The notes: generated by a model from the sequence alone, not told the origin. A stretch of 64,000 nt of DNA from Terriglobia bacterium (GCA_020073665.1 JAIQEU010000014.1:62001-126000), one strand, 5' to 3'; shown: positions 53,259 to 62,033, counted from the first letter of the stretch. Numbers and translations are program-made.

Positions 53259-55860
53259 ATACCGCGGAGCCGATCGGGCTGACCACGGGCGAGTTCGCTA
53301 CCGGATTGCCGGTGGCCAGTCCCGCCTGCACCGAGGCGAGGTCGCCATCCCCGGCGAAGAAGTATAGGATGTGGCGCCCTGTGGTTTGCGTGGACAGCTT
53401 GATCTTCGCGCTTGAAGTCTGGCTGCCGGGCTTGGCCGTGAGGGTGACAGCCTTCCATGTCCCCTGCCAGCCGTCCACCTGGTAGAAACCATGCTTCGGC
53501 ACCATGTCTGGAGATGTGTTGCCGGAACTGTTGGTTGCCGCCAGGGAGAACCTGGGCGTGGGGTTGCGGGTACGGAAGATGGGCTTGGTGGTAATGGTCA
53601 GGCTGTCGACCACACCCTTTTCCGTAACCGTGGCCTCGAAAGGCGTTGCCGCCCCAACATCGGTTGTCGGGAAGAAAAGATTGGTGTAGCTGTAGCCGGT
53701 GCTGGCGAGCAGACCGTTGCCCAGGTCCACGGCCAGGGCATGGGATGCAACATCAAAAAGCGGAGCGATCCCGGAGACGGTCTTGGTGCGCTCGTCGATG
53801 GCAGCGATCATCGCGGTGCTGGTACCGGAGTCACTCCCCACGTATACACTATCGGTCAGCGGATTGGCCCGAATGTCCGACACACCGGTGATGACAGGGT
53901 AGACGGCGCTGGAGAAGTCGGTGAGCAGCGCATTGGTCGCACTGTACTCGTATACGTGGAACGCGGTTCCGTTTACGCCGACGTAGAAGTTGCCGCTGAC
54001 GGGATTCACGGCGATGGACTGCCCCACGTTCGGCAGCGTGATCGTGGTCATCACGGTATTGGTGCTGGTGTCGATCACTGCCACATTCAGGCCGGTGATC
54101 ACATAGAGACGGCTGCGCGCGGGGTTGAGCGCCGAACCAAGAGGCTGGCCGCTGATGCCAATCGTGGTCACGACTGTGCCCGCCGCCGGATCCACAACGT
54201 AGACGGCCCCTGAAACCGGCGCATACACGAGATTGCGCGCCGGATCTAGCTGCAGGGTAGTGAGAGCGGAGCTGGCGATGGGAACGGTTTTCAGCAGCGC
54301 ATCGGTGGAGCCGTCGAGCACATATAGCGCGGCGCCGGAATAGTCCCAGGCGATGACTTGGTTGGTGGCGTTGTCCACCACCAGGGAACGTACGTCCGCG
54401 TTCGAGGGAACCGAGGTGAGCAGAGTCGCGACGTTGGTCTGCCCATCGACGGAGTACATGTTGCCGACGCTGTCTCCGACGTAAATCTTGTTGGTGGCGG
54501 CGTTCACCGCCACGGCCCCCGAGTATACGCTGGCCAGCGGAATGGTCGTAACTCCGGAGTTGTTTTGCGGCAGGCCAGTGTCGCCAGCTCCGGCCGCCGC
54601 CTCGTTGGTGGCAAACAGATTGTTGACACGCAAGGTATAGACGGTGCCGGTGGCCGGATTGGTGTCGATGTAGTTGTAGCTGATGCTGTTGCCGCCGTGG
54701 TCTCCTTCATAGGCGTCGACCAGTTCGCGCGGGCTGATGTCGAAGACGCTCACCGTCTTGTCGGTGGAGTTGGTGACGAACAGCCTGTGAGTGAGCGGGT
54801 CAAAGGCAACGCCGGCCACGACGTTCCCCGCGGTCAACTCGTGGTAATTCTGTGTAAACAACGGGTTGAGAAGATCGATGAGATAAACAACATCGGTGTT
54901 GCTGTAGAGTGTCGCCATCTGATTGGTGGTTGGGTTGACCGCGATCCCTGCTCCGCCCAACAGGTTGGTCACGAAGGCGTTGCCCAGCGTGAACAACCCG
55001 GTAGCGCCGTCGGCAAATCCGATCACGGTGCTGGAAGACTCGGTCACGTAGAAGAGGCCCGTGGCATAGGCTGAGCCCAGAGGGCCGCTGAGGGTTTCAG
55101 TCTGTACGCCGTACCCACTCGCCGCATAGATCGCGCTATGCGTATTGGTGGACGGGCTTTCCACCACCACAACATTGGTAACCGGGTCCACGGAAATCGA
55201 GGTGCTGCCGGCAGCCACCGCGACCGTGGTCGCGACCTGATTCTTGGTTCCGTCGATGACCACCACGGAACCCGAAGAGCCGCTGCAGGCCACGAACACC
55301 GCGTGGGTTGCTATATTGAGCGCCATCGCCTTCGGAGTCAGCGTCGTGGACAGGGTAGCGAGCAAGGCGCCGGTGGTGGCGTTGAGAACCTCGACCTGGT
55401 TGCGGGAGGTGTCCATTACATAGAGCTGGTTGAGCACGGAATCGACGACTAGGGCGGAGGGCGTGCCGCCGACAGTCCACGTAGCGAGGACGGTGGTCCC
55501 GCTGATGGCAGTTACCGTTCCCACACCAGTGTTCGCCACGTAGGCTTCATTGCTGACCGGATTCACGGCGATCCCCGCCGGCGCAGTGCCCACGGTCAAG
55601 GTTGCCTTGACCTTCAATTGCGCCGTGTCGATGACCGACACGCTATTGCCGCCCTGATTGACGACGTAAGCAAGGTGGCCGGAGGGGTTGACCACGATCT
55701 GGCCGGGATTGGCGCCTACCGAGATCGTTTTGAGCAAGGTATCGGCGTTTGCAGAGACCGGGAGCAGTAGGGCCAGCATGACCAAGAGAGCCCAGGATTT
55801 CGCGACGAGTGAAAGCGGCGGTTGAGGTCTTTGGGGTTTCGACATAGATTCGATGGACAC
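53242..55860 (-). CDS. Large secreted YncE-like beta-propeller repeat protein
   Basis: This 872-residue protein has a signal peptide (SWALLVMLALLLPVSANA). Many propeller blades follow, with YncE/NHL-like wording such as VGANPGQIVVNPSGHLAYVV, GNSVSVIDTAQLKVKATLTV, VGTAPAGIAVNPVSNEAYVA and PKAMALNIATHAVFVA. These repeat at about 42-residue spacing to about residue 740. A C-terminal Ig-like region (about 760-872) has SLTITTKPIFRTRNPTPRFS. It is probably a surface or periplasmic binding protein. It lies inside the scarred segment, so recent acquisition is possible, but the frame is intact. Confidence 0.85.
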   Translation of the reverse strand: MSIESMSKPQRPQPPLSLVAKSWALLVMLALLLPVSANADTLLKTISVGANPGQIVVNPSGHLAYVVNQGGNSVSVIDTAQLKVKATLTVGTAPAGIAVNPVSNEAYVANTGVGTVTAISGTTVLATWTVGGTPSALVVDSVLNQLYVMDTSRNQVEVLNATTGALLATLSTTLTPKAMALNIATHAVFVACSGSSGSVVVIDGTKNQVATTVAVAAGSTSISVDPVTNVVVVESPSTNTHSAIYAASGYGVQTETLSGPLGSAYATGLFYVTESSSTVIGFADGATGLFTLGNAFVTNLLGGAGIAVNPTTNQMATLYSNTDVVYLIDLLNPLFTQNYHELTAGNVVAGVAFDPLTHRLFVTNSTDKTVSVFDISPRELVDAYEGDHGGNSISYNYIDTNPATGTVYTLRVNNLFATNEAAAGAGDTGLPQNNSGVTTIPLASVYSGAVAVNAATNKIYVGDSVGNMYSVDGQTNVATLLTSVPSNADVRSLVVDNATNQVIAWDYSGAALYVLDGSTDALLKTVPIASSALTTLQLDPARNLVYAPVSGAVYVVDPAAGTVVTTIGISGQPLGSALNPARSRLYVITGLNVAVIDTSTNTVMTTITLPNVGQSIAVNPVSGNFYVGVNGTAFHVYEYSATNALLTDFSSAVYPVITGVSDIRANPLTDSVYVGSDSGTSTAMIAAIDERTKTVSGIAPLFDVASHALAVDLGNGLLASTGYSYTNLFFPTTDVGAATPFEATVTEKGVVDSLTITTKPIFRTRNPTPRFSLAATNSSGNTSPDMVPKHGFYQVDGWQGTWKAVTLTAKPGSQTSSAKIKLSTQTTGRHILYFFAGDGDLASVQAGLATGNPVANSPVVSPIGSAVFTVEK

Positions 55861-55998
55861 CTACGGGCTTGAAAGTGGCCAACGAGAGTACGCCAGGAGC
55901 GGGTTGAAAGCAAGGTCCAAATCACGAATCTCCTTCTCTACCCCAATTTTCATACGGACTGGCGCCTACGGTCCGAAGAACGGTCGGGGCACGTTCCT

Positions 55999-56050
55999 TA
56001 AGATTTCACCTGCGACGCTGAACTTCGGAAACCGAAAGTTGGCACCACCA
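55999..56050 (+). pseudogene. Second choice-of-anchor relic, frameshifted
   Basis: The + strand reads ISPATLNFGN followed by RK, then after a one-base shift VGTTSD, the usual wording of this domain. It runs directly into the integrase remnant near 56050, so two unrelated gene fragments are joined there. Confidence 0.5.
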
Positions 56051-56495
56051 GCGACCCGGCGAGATACAGGGACTACTGTGGGAGAACTACCGGGACGGAA
56101 AGCCCCTGGCGCTCGGCAGCGTACTCAACCGCGTCATCTTCCCAGCACTGAATCGCTGCGAGGCGTGCGGAAAAACAGAGTCTGATCACGTGACTGCAGA
56201 CCACCCGTACAAGCGTGACGATCGCATCCCAGAGTGGCACGGATGGCACGCGGCGCGACGGGGTCTAGGAAGCAATCTGTACCGATTGGGTGTGCCGGAC
56301 ATGGTGATCCAGCGAATCCTGAGGCACGCCAACGTTAGCACGACAGCAACGTATTACATCAAGACGGCCACAGATGATGTTCGGAATGCGATGACCAAAC
56401 TGGAGAGCCATATCGCGGACACTCCCCAGAGCCAAAATCGTTTCGGGGCTGCGGGAGCGAACCCTCGAACACTGGAAGGGTCCTCCATCCAATAG
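56049..56495 (+). pseudogene. Tyrosine recombinase (phage-type integrase) remnant
   Basis: The open frame (closed upstream at 56019) encodes RPGEIQGLLWENYRDGKPLA with catalytic Arg I, then CEACGKTESDH. Next come HGWHAARRGL with the H-x-x-R pair, ILRHANVSTT with the second His, and TYYIKT with the nucleophile Tyr. The N-terminal core-binding domain is missing, and the stretch between Arg I and H-x-x-R is too short for a working catalytic domain, so an internal deletion is likely. A GTG at 56190 could start a 101-residue piece. It is the clearest sign of past mobility here. Confidence 0.75.
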
Positions 56496-56878
56496 CGGTC
56501 ACCATAATTGAGCCGTAACCGCGCTGGCGGGAATGGTCGTTAGACGAACGCCCCTGAACTCACCGAGTTCCGGGGCGGTTCCCGTTTCTTGGGCCTTAGG
56601 GACTGTCTAAAGGGTTTGTTGGAACTCACAAGCCGGGTTAAGTGTAATGGGGATCTATCAACAACTACCTGACCAGTAGCTATGATTGTTGAAAACAGGC
56701 GTTTACACTCATTGACCCCTGCTGAGCGATTTTGGGAGCTTCGAAGCTTCACTGCCAACGGAAAAAATGGCAGCCAACAAGGCCCACTTTTTCATCGAAC
56801 CTGTCGGCTACCTCGCTATTCCCGAAGCAACCGGCCCAATTAACACTTCCCAACGGCTTTAGCCACTGAGGTTTCGCT
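56496..56878. repeat. Gene-free gap with hairpin and inverted-repeat copy (right edge of the scarred segment)
   Basis: No gene is seen. A long nested hairpin at 56548-56576 pairs CGCCCC and GAACT with AGTTC and GGGGCG. AGTGTAATGG (56641-56650) repeats a word at 52534, and TTACACTCATTGACC (56703-56717) is the exact inverse of 52526-52540. GGCTTTAGCCACTGAGG near 56859 resembles the dispersed hairpin element. Confidence 0.5.
56548..56576 (+). terminator. Strong stem-loop downstream of the integrase remnant
   Basis: CGCCCC (56548-56553) with GGGGCG (56571-56576), and GAACT (56555-56559) with AGTTC (56565-56569), form an almost continuous stem with loop CACCG. No long T-run follows (GTTCCCGTTTCTTG), so it may act as a weak terminator or be an element remnant. 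Confidence 0.4.
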
Positions 56879-58102
56879 CTACACCGAGCGCACCGATGTC
56901 GAATCCACCGTCCGCACCTGGGCCCCCGCCTTGCAACAAGCTCCCGGCGGTATCGGCGACCCATGCGGACAAGTCCGCGGATGCCCCAAAAACGTACAAA
57001 TCTTCTCCGTCGCCTCATGCGACAAAATATGCTCGAACTTGCAAGCCTGCTGTTCAATCTCTGATTCGCTGTCCAGGGCCAGGCTGTCGGTAAACAGCCG
57101 CTCGGCCAGCCGGTGCCGTCGGATAATATCTGCCGCGCGCTGCCGCCCGCGCTCCGTAAGCTCCACAATCATGCTCCCGTCGCCAACCGACACCCCCGCG
57201 GGCTTCAAAGCATCATGACAGGGATTCACAAACGGCTTGTGATCATGCGCCTCCGGAGGATGCGGCGTCGCCGTGACCAACTCCAACGCCACCATCTTTT
57301 CCACGGCAATACTCACTGGCAGCGCGCCATGCACTTCCATGCGCCCAATCTCTGCCAGCTCGCCATGCTCCTCCAGCGCCCACAACTCTTCCAGCACTTC
57401 GTCGAACTGCTCCTCATCGGCCATGGAGAAAACTTCCTGCGCCGCAATCTTGCCGTGATGCAACTCAATCCGCCGGTCCGCCAGCCGCGCCACCACCGGA
57501 TCGTGGGTTACCATGACGATGGTCCGCCCCTGCTGGTGCAGTTCGCGTAACAGCCGCAACACAATTTCTTCGTTCTGCGCATCCAGGTTACCCGTAGGCT
57601 CATCTGCCAGCACGATCCGAGGATCATTGATCAGCGCCCGCGCAATGCATACTCGCTGCTGTTCGCCGCCCGAAAGCTGAGAAGGAATGTGATGCGCCCG
57701 CGTCTTCAGCCCCACCCGCTCCAACGCATCCAGCGCTTCGTTCTGGTCCGTCATACTATGGAAATACTGCGCCAGCATGACGTTCTCCACCGCCGTGAGG
57801 TAAGGAATCAGATGAAACTGCTGGAACACAAACCCGATCTTCTCCGCTCGCACCCGGTTCAAGTCCGTGGCCGAGAGCTTGGCAACATTCTCATTGTCCA
57901 GCCAGATCTCGCCCTCATCCGGACGATCCAGACACCCAATCAGATTCACCAGCGTAGATTTCCCCGAGCCCGAAGGGCCCATGATTGCCACCCACTCGCC
58001 GGGATCCACGGTGAGGGTGAAATTATCGAGAGCGCGGATGACGCCGCCATTGTGTTCGGCCCGGGCCGGATACAGCCGGCTGACATTCTTCAGCTTGATC
58101 AT
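56879..58102 (-). CDS. ABC transporter ATPase fused to a DtxR-like metal-sensor module
   Basis: This 407-residue protein has two parts. Residues 1-222 are a LolD/MacB-type ATPase: Walker A GPSGSGKST (42-50), signature LSGGEQQR (143-150), Walker B IVLADEPT (163-170), switch H200. Residues about 229-390 resemble a DtxR/MntR-type iron regulator. A winged-helix-like part (FDEVLEELWALEEHGE to MVALELV) and a His-rich loop (281-296) lead to ELTERGRQRAADIIRRHRLA. DtxR metal ligands are matched by H330, E334, C354, E357 and H358 (RRHRLAERL, CKFEH), followed by CPHGSPIPPG. It is the last gene of the FTR1 operon. Metal-gated ATP hydrolysis or DNA binding by this subunit is inference. Confidence 0.9.
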   Translation of the reverse strand: MIKLKNVSRLYPARAEHNGGVIRALDNFTLTVDPGEWVAIMGPSGSGKSTLVNLIGCLDRPDEGEIWLDNENVAKLSATDLNRVRAEKIGFVFQQFHLIPYLTAVENVMLAQYFHSMTDQNEALDALERVGLKTRAHHIPSQLSGGEQQRVCIARALINDPRIVLADEPTGNLDAQNEEIVLRLLRELHQQGRTIVMVTHDPVVARLADRRIELHHGKIAAQEVFSMADEEQFDEVLEELWALEEHGELAEIGRMEVHGALPVSIAVEKMVALELVTATPHPPEAHDHKPFVNPCHDALKPAGVSVGDGSMIVELTERGRQRAADIIRRHRLAERLFTDSLALDSESEIEQQACKFEHILSHEATEKICTFLGHPRTCPHGSPIPPGACCKAGAQVRTVDSTSVRSV

Positions 58103-58103
58103 C

Positions 58104-59267
58104 TCACTCCCCTCGCAGAATCATAGCGGGTTGCACCCGCCGCAGCAGCGAAATCGGCAATACCGACGAGAGCAGCGCCACTGCCACGCTCCCCACCAGA
58201 ACGATCGGCAGTACCCCGAAGCGCGGCACTACCGGCGCATGAAAGTTCGCCCGCCCAATCCACGCCGCCACTCCGATGCCAACTCCAAAACCGATGACCG
58301 CTCCTACCGCGCCCAGCGCCGCCGCCTCCGCCGCAAAGAATCCGTTGAGCAGCCGTTCCGACGCCCCCAGCGCTTTCATGATGGCAAAATCGCGCCGCCG
58401 GTCAAACACCCAGCCGACCAGCGTGGACAGAACACATAACGCAGCGGTCAGAATGATTAGTGTCGCCGCCGCCAGCAGCGTCGACCGCGTCTTGCCCAGC
58501 ACGCGCGCCTCGCCTTCCACAATCTGCCGTATCGGACGCACCTCAGCTGTTGGAAGGGCCTGCCCCAGCTTGTGAATCATGGCATCAACTTCGTCCGCCG
58601 AACCCGAAACCGCGATCTCGATGGTGGACGCGGGCACTCCCGCCCAAGCTTCGAAATCCTTCGCCGACAGATACACGCGGCTATCTTCAGCCGCTCCGGT
58701 CTGCAAAGTTCCGGCCGGATTCACGTGAACCGCACGTCCCTGAAAACTCAACTCAAAGGGCTTGCCCTGGGGACTGACCACGGTCGCTGCCCGGATTCCG
58801 ATCAGCGCCTCCTGCGGTTGGCTCGGCCACGCGCTCACCGACCACCAGCGATCCAGTTGTCGCACCTGCTCCAGATCAGTTCCTGCGACCACCACCGACT
58901 GGCCATCGCCAGTGCGAGCCACCACGTAGGCAAAGGGAACCGCCAAGCCTCGCCCCGCCAGTGTCGTTTCGACCTTACCCAGCGAATCCGCAGGCAGCGT
59001 CTGCCCCTCCTTGGCCACGACCACCACGTTAGCTCCGTAGTTGCGGAACTCCTTGCCCAGCTTGGCCTGCACGTCGACGTACAGATTCAGCATGGCCGTC
59101 GCCACCGCCGCCGCTACCACCATGGCCAGTAGAGCCGAGACTGCACGTCCGCGCCGCAACACCGCCGCCCGAACCAGCATGCGTACGAACATGGAAGTAT
59201 GCGGCGCCGCCGCTCGACGCCGCGCCAGATCTTCACCGCCCGGAGGCTGCATCGGAAGAAAGCTCAT
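58104..59267 (-). CDS. FtsX-like ABC permease of the iron-uptake operon
   Basis: This 387-residue permease has one N-terminal span (ALLAMVVAAAVATAMLNLYV), a periplasmic MacB-type domain (about 65-255), and three C-terminal spans near 265-380. The signature DRRRDFAIMKALGASERLLN occurs at the coupling segment. The start overlaps the upstream permease stop by 4 bases, and the ATPase gene begins one base after its stop. With its sibling it forms the membrane part of an ABC machine next to FTR1, like the permease pair in P19/FTR1 iron-uptake loci. Confidence 0.9.
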   Translation of the reverse strand: MSFLPMQPPGGEDLARRRAAAPHTSMFVRMLVRAAVLRRGRAVSALLAMVVAAAVATAMLNLYVDVQAKLGKEFRNYGANVVVVAKEGQTLPADSLGKVETTLAGRGLAVPFAYVVARTGDGQSVVVAGTDLEQVRQLDRWWSVSAWPSQPQEALIGIRAATVVSPQGKPFELSFQGRAVHVNPAGTLQTGAAEDSRVYLSAKDFEAWAGVPASTIEIAVSGSADEVDAMIHKLGQALPTAEVRPIRQIVEGEARVLGKTRSTLLAAATLIILTAALCVLSTLVGWVFDRRRDFAIMKALGASERLLNGFFAAEAAALGAVGAVIGFGVGIGVAAWIGRANFHAPVVPRFGVLPIVLVGSVAVALLSSVLPISLLRRVQPAMILRGE

Positions 59268-60511
59268 GCTTCACCCCGCAGCGCATACACCGGGTCAAAC
59301 TTCACTGCCCGCCGAATGGCGGCGGCACTACCCGTAAAGGTCACCACCACTGCGACCGCTAGGATGATAGGGAACAGCACGGGTTCGATAGTGATCTGGG
59401 AGTCGAAAATAGACCGCCCGATCTGCCGCGCCAGCAGGGCTCCCGCGGCAAATCCCGCGACCCCGCTCATCAAGGCCAGCAGCGTGGCCTCGGTGAAAAA
59501 CACCGCCGCGATGGAGGCGTTCCCCGCCCCCAGTGCCTTCATCAGGCCAACTTCGCCCCTCCGCTCAAAGATCGCCGTCGCCATGGCGGCCGACACTGCC
59601 AGCGCCGAAGCAAACAGCGCCGCCAGCGTCACCAGCAGCATCAACCCCTGGATGCGCGCCAGCACCGTACCCTCGTTCTGCGCCACCTGGCGAAGCTGCT
59701 CCGCATGCGAGTGCGGAATCGCTTCCTGCAGTTGGTATGCGATCGACTGCACATACGGCGAGCAGTACCAGCGCTCGTACGTCTCCGGCGTCATGGTCTT
59801 GGGATCCCGCCGCGCCAGCGCGTCCTCGGGTTTTGTAAGCGCACTCACGTAGATGCGGCGCACCGCGCCCGGCTTGCCCAGAATCTGCTGCGCCACTGCA
59901 ATCGGCGCCATGATCTGATCATCTTCGGCGCCACCGGTCGAAAGAATGCCGGAAATAGCATGCGGCTGGCCCGCGATATCGAGGTGGTCTCCCGCCCTGC
60001 GCCCCAGCTTGGAGGCCAAACGCTCCCCCAGCAGCACCTCCTGAGAATTGTCGTCAGGCCACGCCCCCGCCACCTTCCACCAGGGATGCGTAATCCGCAC
60101 CCCGGTGACAAAGTCTTCCTTGCCGAACTTCAGCTGCTTGGAGAAATAGGTTCCCAGCACCGTCAGGTTCTGATCACTCAGCTTCACCGGCAGCATGGGC
60201 GAGAATCCCACGATGTTGTGATGCCAGAAGGTGCCGCGAATCCTGGGCAGATCGGCCTCGTTCAGATACGCGCCGTCGCTCGGAGGCCGCAGGTCCACCC
60301 CGCCAATTTCCAGGTTTAAGGTGTCTTCTTGCGGAGTTACTACCAGGTTCGCACCGTAGCTGCGCAGTTCACGGTTAATCTTGTCCCCGATGTCGGTCGC
60401 CACCGCAATCATCGCCGTGGCCACGCCCACGCCCAGGGTGATGGCCACTCCCGCAAGCAGTTTGCGCCGCTTCTGCCGCCGGAACGATTCGTAAACGAGC
60501 CGGACGAACAT
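59264..60511 (-). CDS. FtsX-like ABC permease of the iron-uptake operon
   Basis: This 415-residue permease is a homologue of the next gene. An N-terminal span (LAGVAITLGVGVATAMIAVA), a periplasmic domain (about 45-290), and three C-terminal spans near 290-410 are visible, with ERRGEVGLMKALGAGNASIA as the coupling motif. It begins 4 bases after the FTR1 gene ends. The larger periplasmic domain than in its sibling suggests a paired heterodimer. Confidence 0.9.
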   Translation of the reverse strand: MFVRLVYESFRRQKRRKLLAGVAITLGVGVATAMIAVATDIGDKINRELRSYGANLVVTPQEDTLNLEIGGVDLRPPSDGAYLNEADLPRIRGTFWHHNIVGFSPMLPVKLSDQNLTVLGTYFSKQLKFGKEDFVTGVRITHPWWKVAGAWPDDNSQEVLLGERLASKLGRRAGDHLDIAGQPHAISGILSTGGAEDDQIMAPIAVAQQILGKPGAVRRIYVSALTKPEDALARRDPKTMTPETYERWYCSPYVQSIAYQLQEAIPHSHAEQLRQVAQNEGTVLARIQGLMLLVTLAALFASALAVSAAMATAIFERRGEVGLMKALGAGNASIAAVFFTEATLLALMSGVAGFAAGALLARQIGRSIFDSQITIEPVLFPIILAVAVVVTFTGSAAAIRRAVKFDPVYALRGEA

Positions 60512-60515
60512 AGGC

Positions 60516-61766
60516 CTAGGGCTGCTGGAAGTAGTGGGCCCCGCCCGCTACTTCCGCCTCCGTGATGATGACCGCGTCGCTGGTGACCGTGGCCTTCAAC
60601 GGAATCGGATTGCAGCCACCGGCGATGCCCACCGACTGCGGATTGATAGGAGCCGCACAGTTCTTGCAGACCACGCCATTCGGTCCCTTATAGAAACCCA
60701 CCGGCCCGCAAATCTCACAAGCGTCAAGCAGGGTGGCAATCTTGCCGTCAGGCTTCTGATAAATCCAGAAACGCACCGTGGTACCGTTTTCATTGGCGGA
60801 GAAGCGATGCAGGTCGCCGTCATACACCTGGTTCAAGGGAATGCTGACCTGGCCGTTCACAAAGGTGACCTCGGTGGCCGGGGACAACTTGCTGGCGCTC
60901 TTGGCGTAAACAAATTCTGCGGTCACCATAACGATAAACAGAAACGAACTGGCATACACCGAGGCCATCCACAGCCGCTCCCGGCGCGCCGTCCACATAA
61001 CCTTTCGGCGCTCCGCTGGGGATGCCGGCACCACCGCCGGTTCGCGCCGCTTGATCTCCAGCAGCACCATGAACGCGGCCAGCGCAAATATGGTCACGAA
61101 GAAGAAAATGTCATTGCGCACGATGGGCCCAATGATGGCCATCTCTTGCTTGGAAGAGGGAAGTACGCCGTTTTCCGAAAGTTCGTGCAGGCCGGTGATC
61201 ACCAGCTGTCCCGCCACAAAAAACAGGATCACGGTCGTGACCTTGAAGAATTTCTGCAGGTTGATTCGCACCGTGCCCTTGACGAACACCACTCCGAACA
61301 GGATGGCCACCGCCACGCCCAGCACCGTCCCGATCATGCTCAGCAATTCGGTCGAATTCAGAGACACCACCGAGAGGAACAGGACCGTCTCGACCCCCTC
61401 GCGCAGCACCAGCAGGAACACGAAAACGAACAACCCGAACCAGGCGTCCTGACCGGCCAGCAAGCCCACCTTGCCTTCGATCTCGCCCTTGAGCTTCCGC
61501 CCGGTCCGCATCATGAACACGATCATGGTGACCACGAAGAACGCCCCGGCCAGCATGATCCAGCCTTCGAAGATGTCCTGGTTCCATTGGGTACGGGACA
61601 GCAGGATGGCCACCCCGATGCTGCCGACAAACGCTGCCCCCAAGGCGGCATAGACCGACTGGCGCAGTTCGGGGCGGTTGATTTTGGCCAGGTAGGCCAG
61701 GGTGATGCCCACAATCAGGGCCGCTTCCACTCCCTCCCGCAAGGTAATAATGAACGCCTCAAGCAT
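60516..61766 (-). CDS. FTR1-family iron permease fused to a DUF2318-like Cys-rich domain
   Basis: This 416-residue protein has seven or more spans. The two FTR1/EfeU iron motifs are REGVE at residues 10-14 and 122-126, each in a membrane helix (ITLREGVEAALIVG, LLVLREGVETVLFL). After residue about 290 comes a periplasmic domain: VSIPLNQVYDGDLHRFSA, then ACEICG, CKNC and GGCNPIPL. This looks like the DUF2318 Fe-S/metal domain seen with FTR1-P19 systems. It probably imports ferric or ferrous iron with help from the ABC proteins encoded downstream. A Fur-like palindrome lies just upstream. Confidence 0.93.
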   Translation of the reverse strand: MLEAFIITLREGVEAALIVGITLAYLAKINRPELRQSVYAALGAAFVGSIGVAILLSRTQWNQDIFEGWIMLAGAFFVVTMIVFMMRTGRKLKGEIEGKVGLLAGQDAWFGLFVFVFLLVLREGVETVLFLSVVSLNSTELLSMIGTVLGVAVAILFGVVFVKGTVRINLQKFFKVTTVILFFVAGQLVITGLHELSENGVLPSSKQEMAIIGPIVRNDIFFFVTIFALAAFMVLLEIKRREPAVVPASPAERRKVMWTARRERLWMASVYASSFLFIVMVTAEFVYAKSASKLSPATEVTFVNGQVSIPLNQVYDGDLHRFSANENGTTVRFWIYQKPDGKIATLLDACEICGPVGFYKGPNGVVCKNCAAPINPQSVGIAGGCNPIPLKATVTSDAVIITEAEVAGGAHYFQQP

Positions 61767-61788
61767 GAAAATCAGGCCCCTATGATTT

Positions 61789-61809
61789 TGAAAATGAATT
61801 TCAATTTCA
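61789..61809. promoter_or_regulatory. Fur-like palindrome upstream of the FTR1 operon
   Basis: TGAAAATGAATTTCA (61789-61803) and its extension to TTTCA at 61809 form an almost perfect 21-base palindrome, AT-rich in a GC-rich setting. Its outer arms TGAAA/TTTCA match the iron-box style TGAnAAT-n-ATTnTCA. It stands 22 bases before the FTR1 start and could block the promoter when iron is plentiful. Confidence 0.6.
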
Positions 61810-61867
61810 ACTAGTTAAGGATAGCCTTCCCCCGCCGCGGGCGTCAACGCGCGAAGTCACGAATGGA

Positions 61868-61883
61868 TGTGATTTGCATCACA
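61868..61883. promoter_or_regulatory. CRP/FNR-class palindrome TGTGA-N6-TCACA
   Basis: TGTGATTTGCATCACA is a perfect match to the CRP half-site consensus with N6 spacing. It is about 100 bases upstream of the FTR1 start, a plausible activator position. Which CRP/FNR-family protein of this organism might bind is unknown. Confidence 0.55.
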
Positions 61884-62033
61884 CGGCGAAAAGCAGCATT
61901 GAGCGGTTCGCAGGCGGCATTCTGCCCCGTGGGTTCTTGCCGGCGAAACGCAAGCCTCAGGTCAGCGCCCGAGGCTAAGCCCCAATGGCGCACCGGGACA
62001 GCGCAAGCGGGCCAGTGCCCTGAACGCGAAGAG

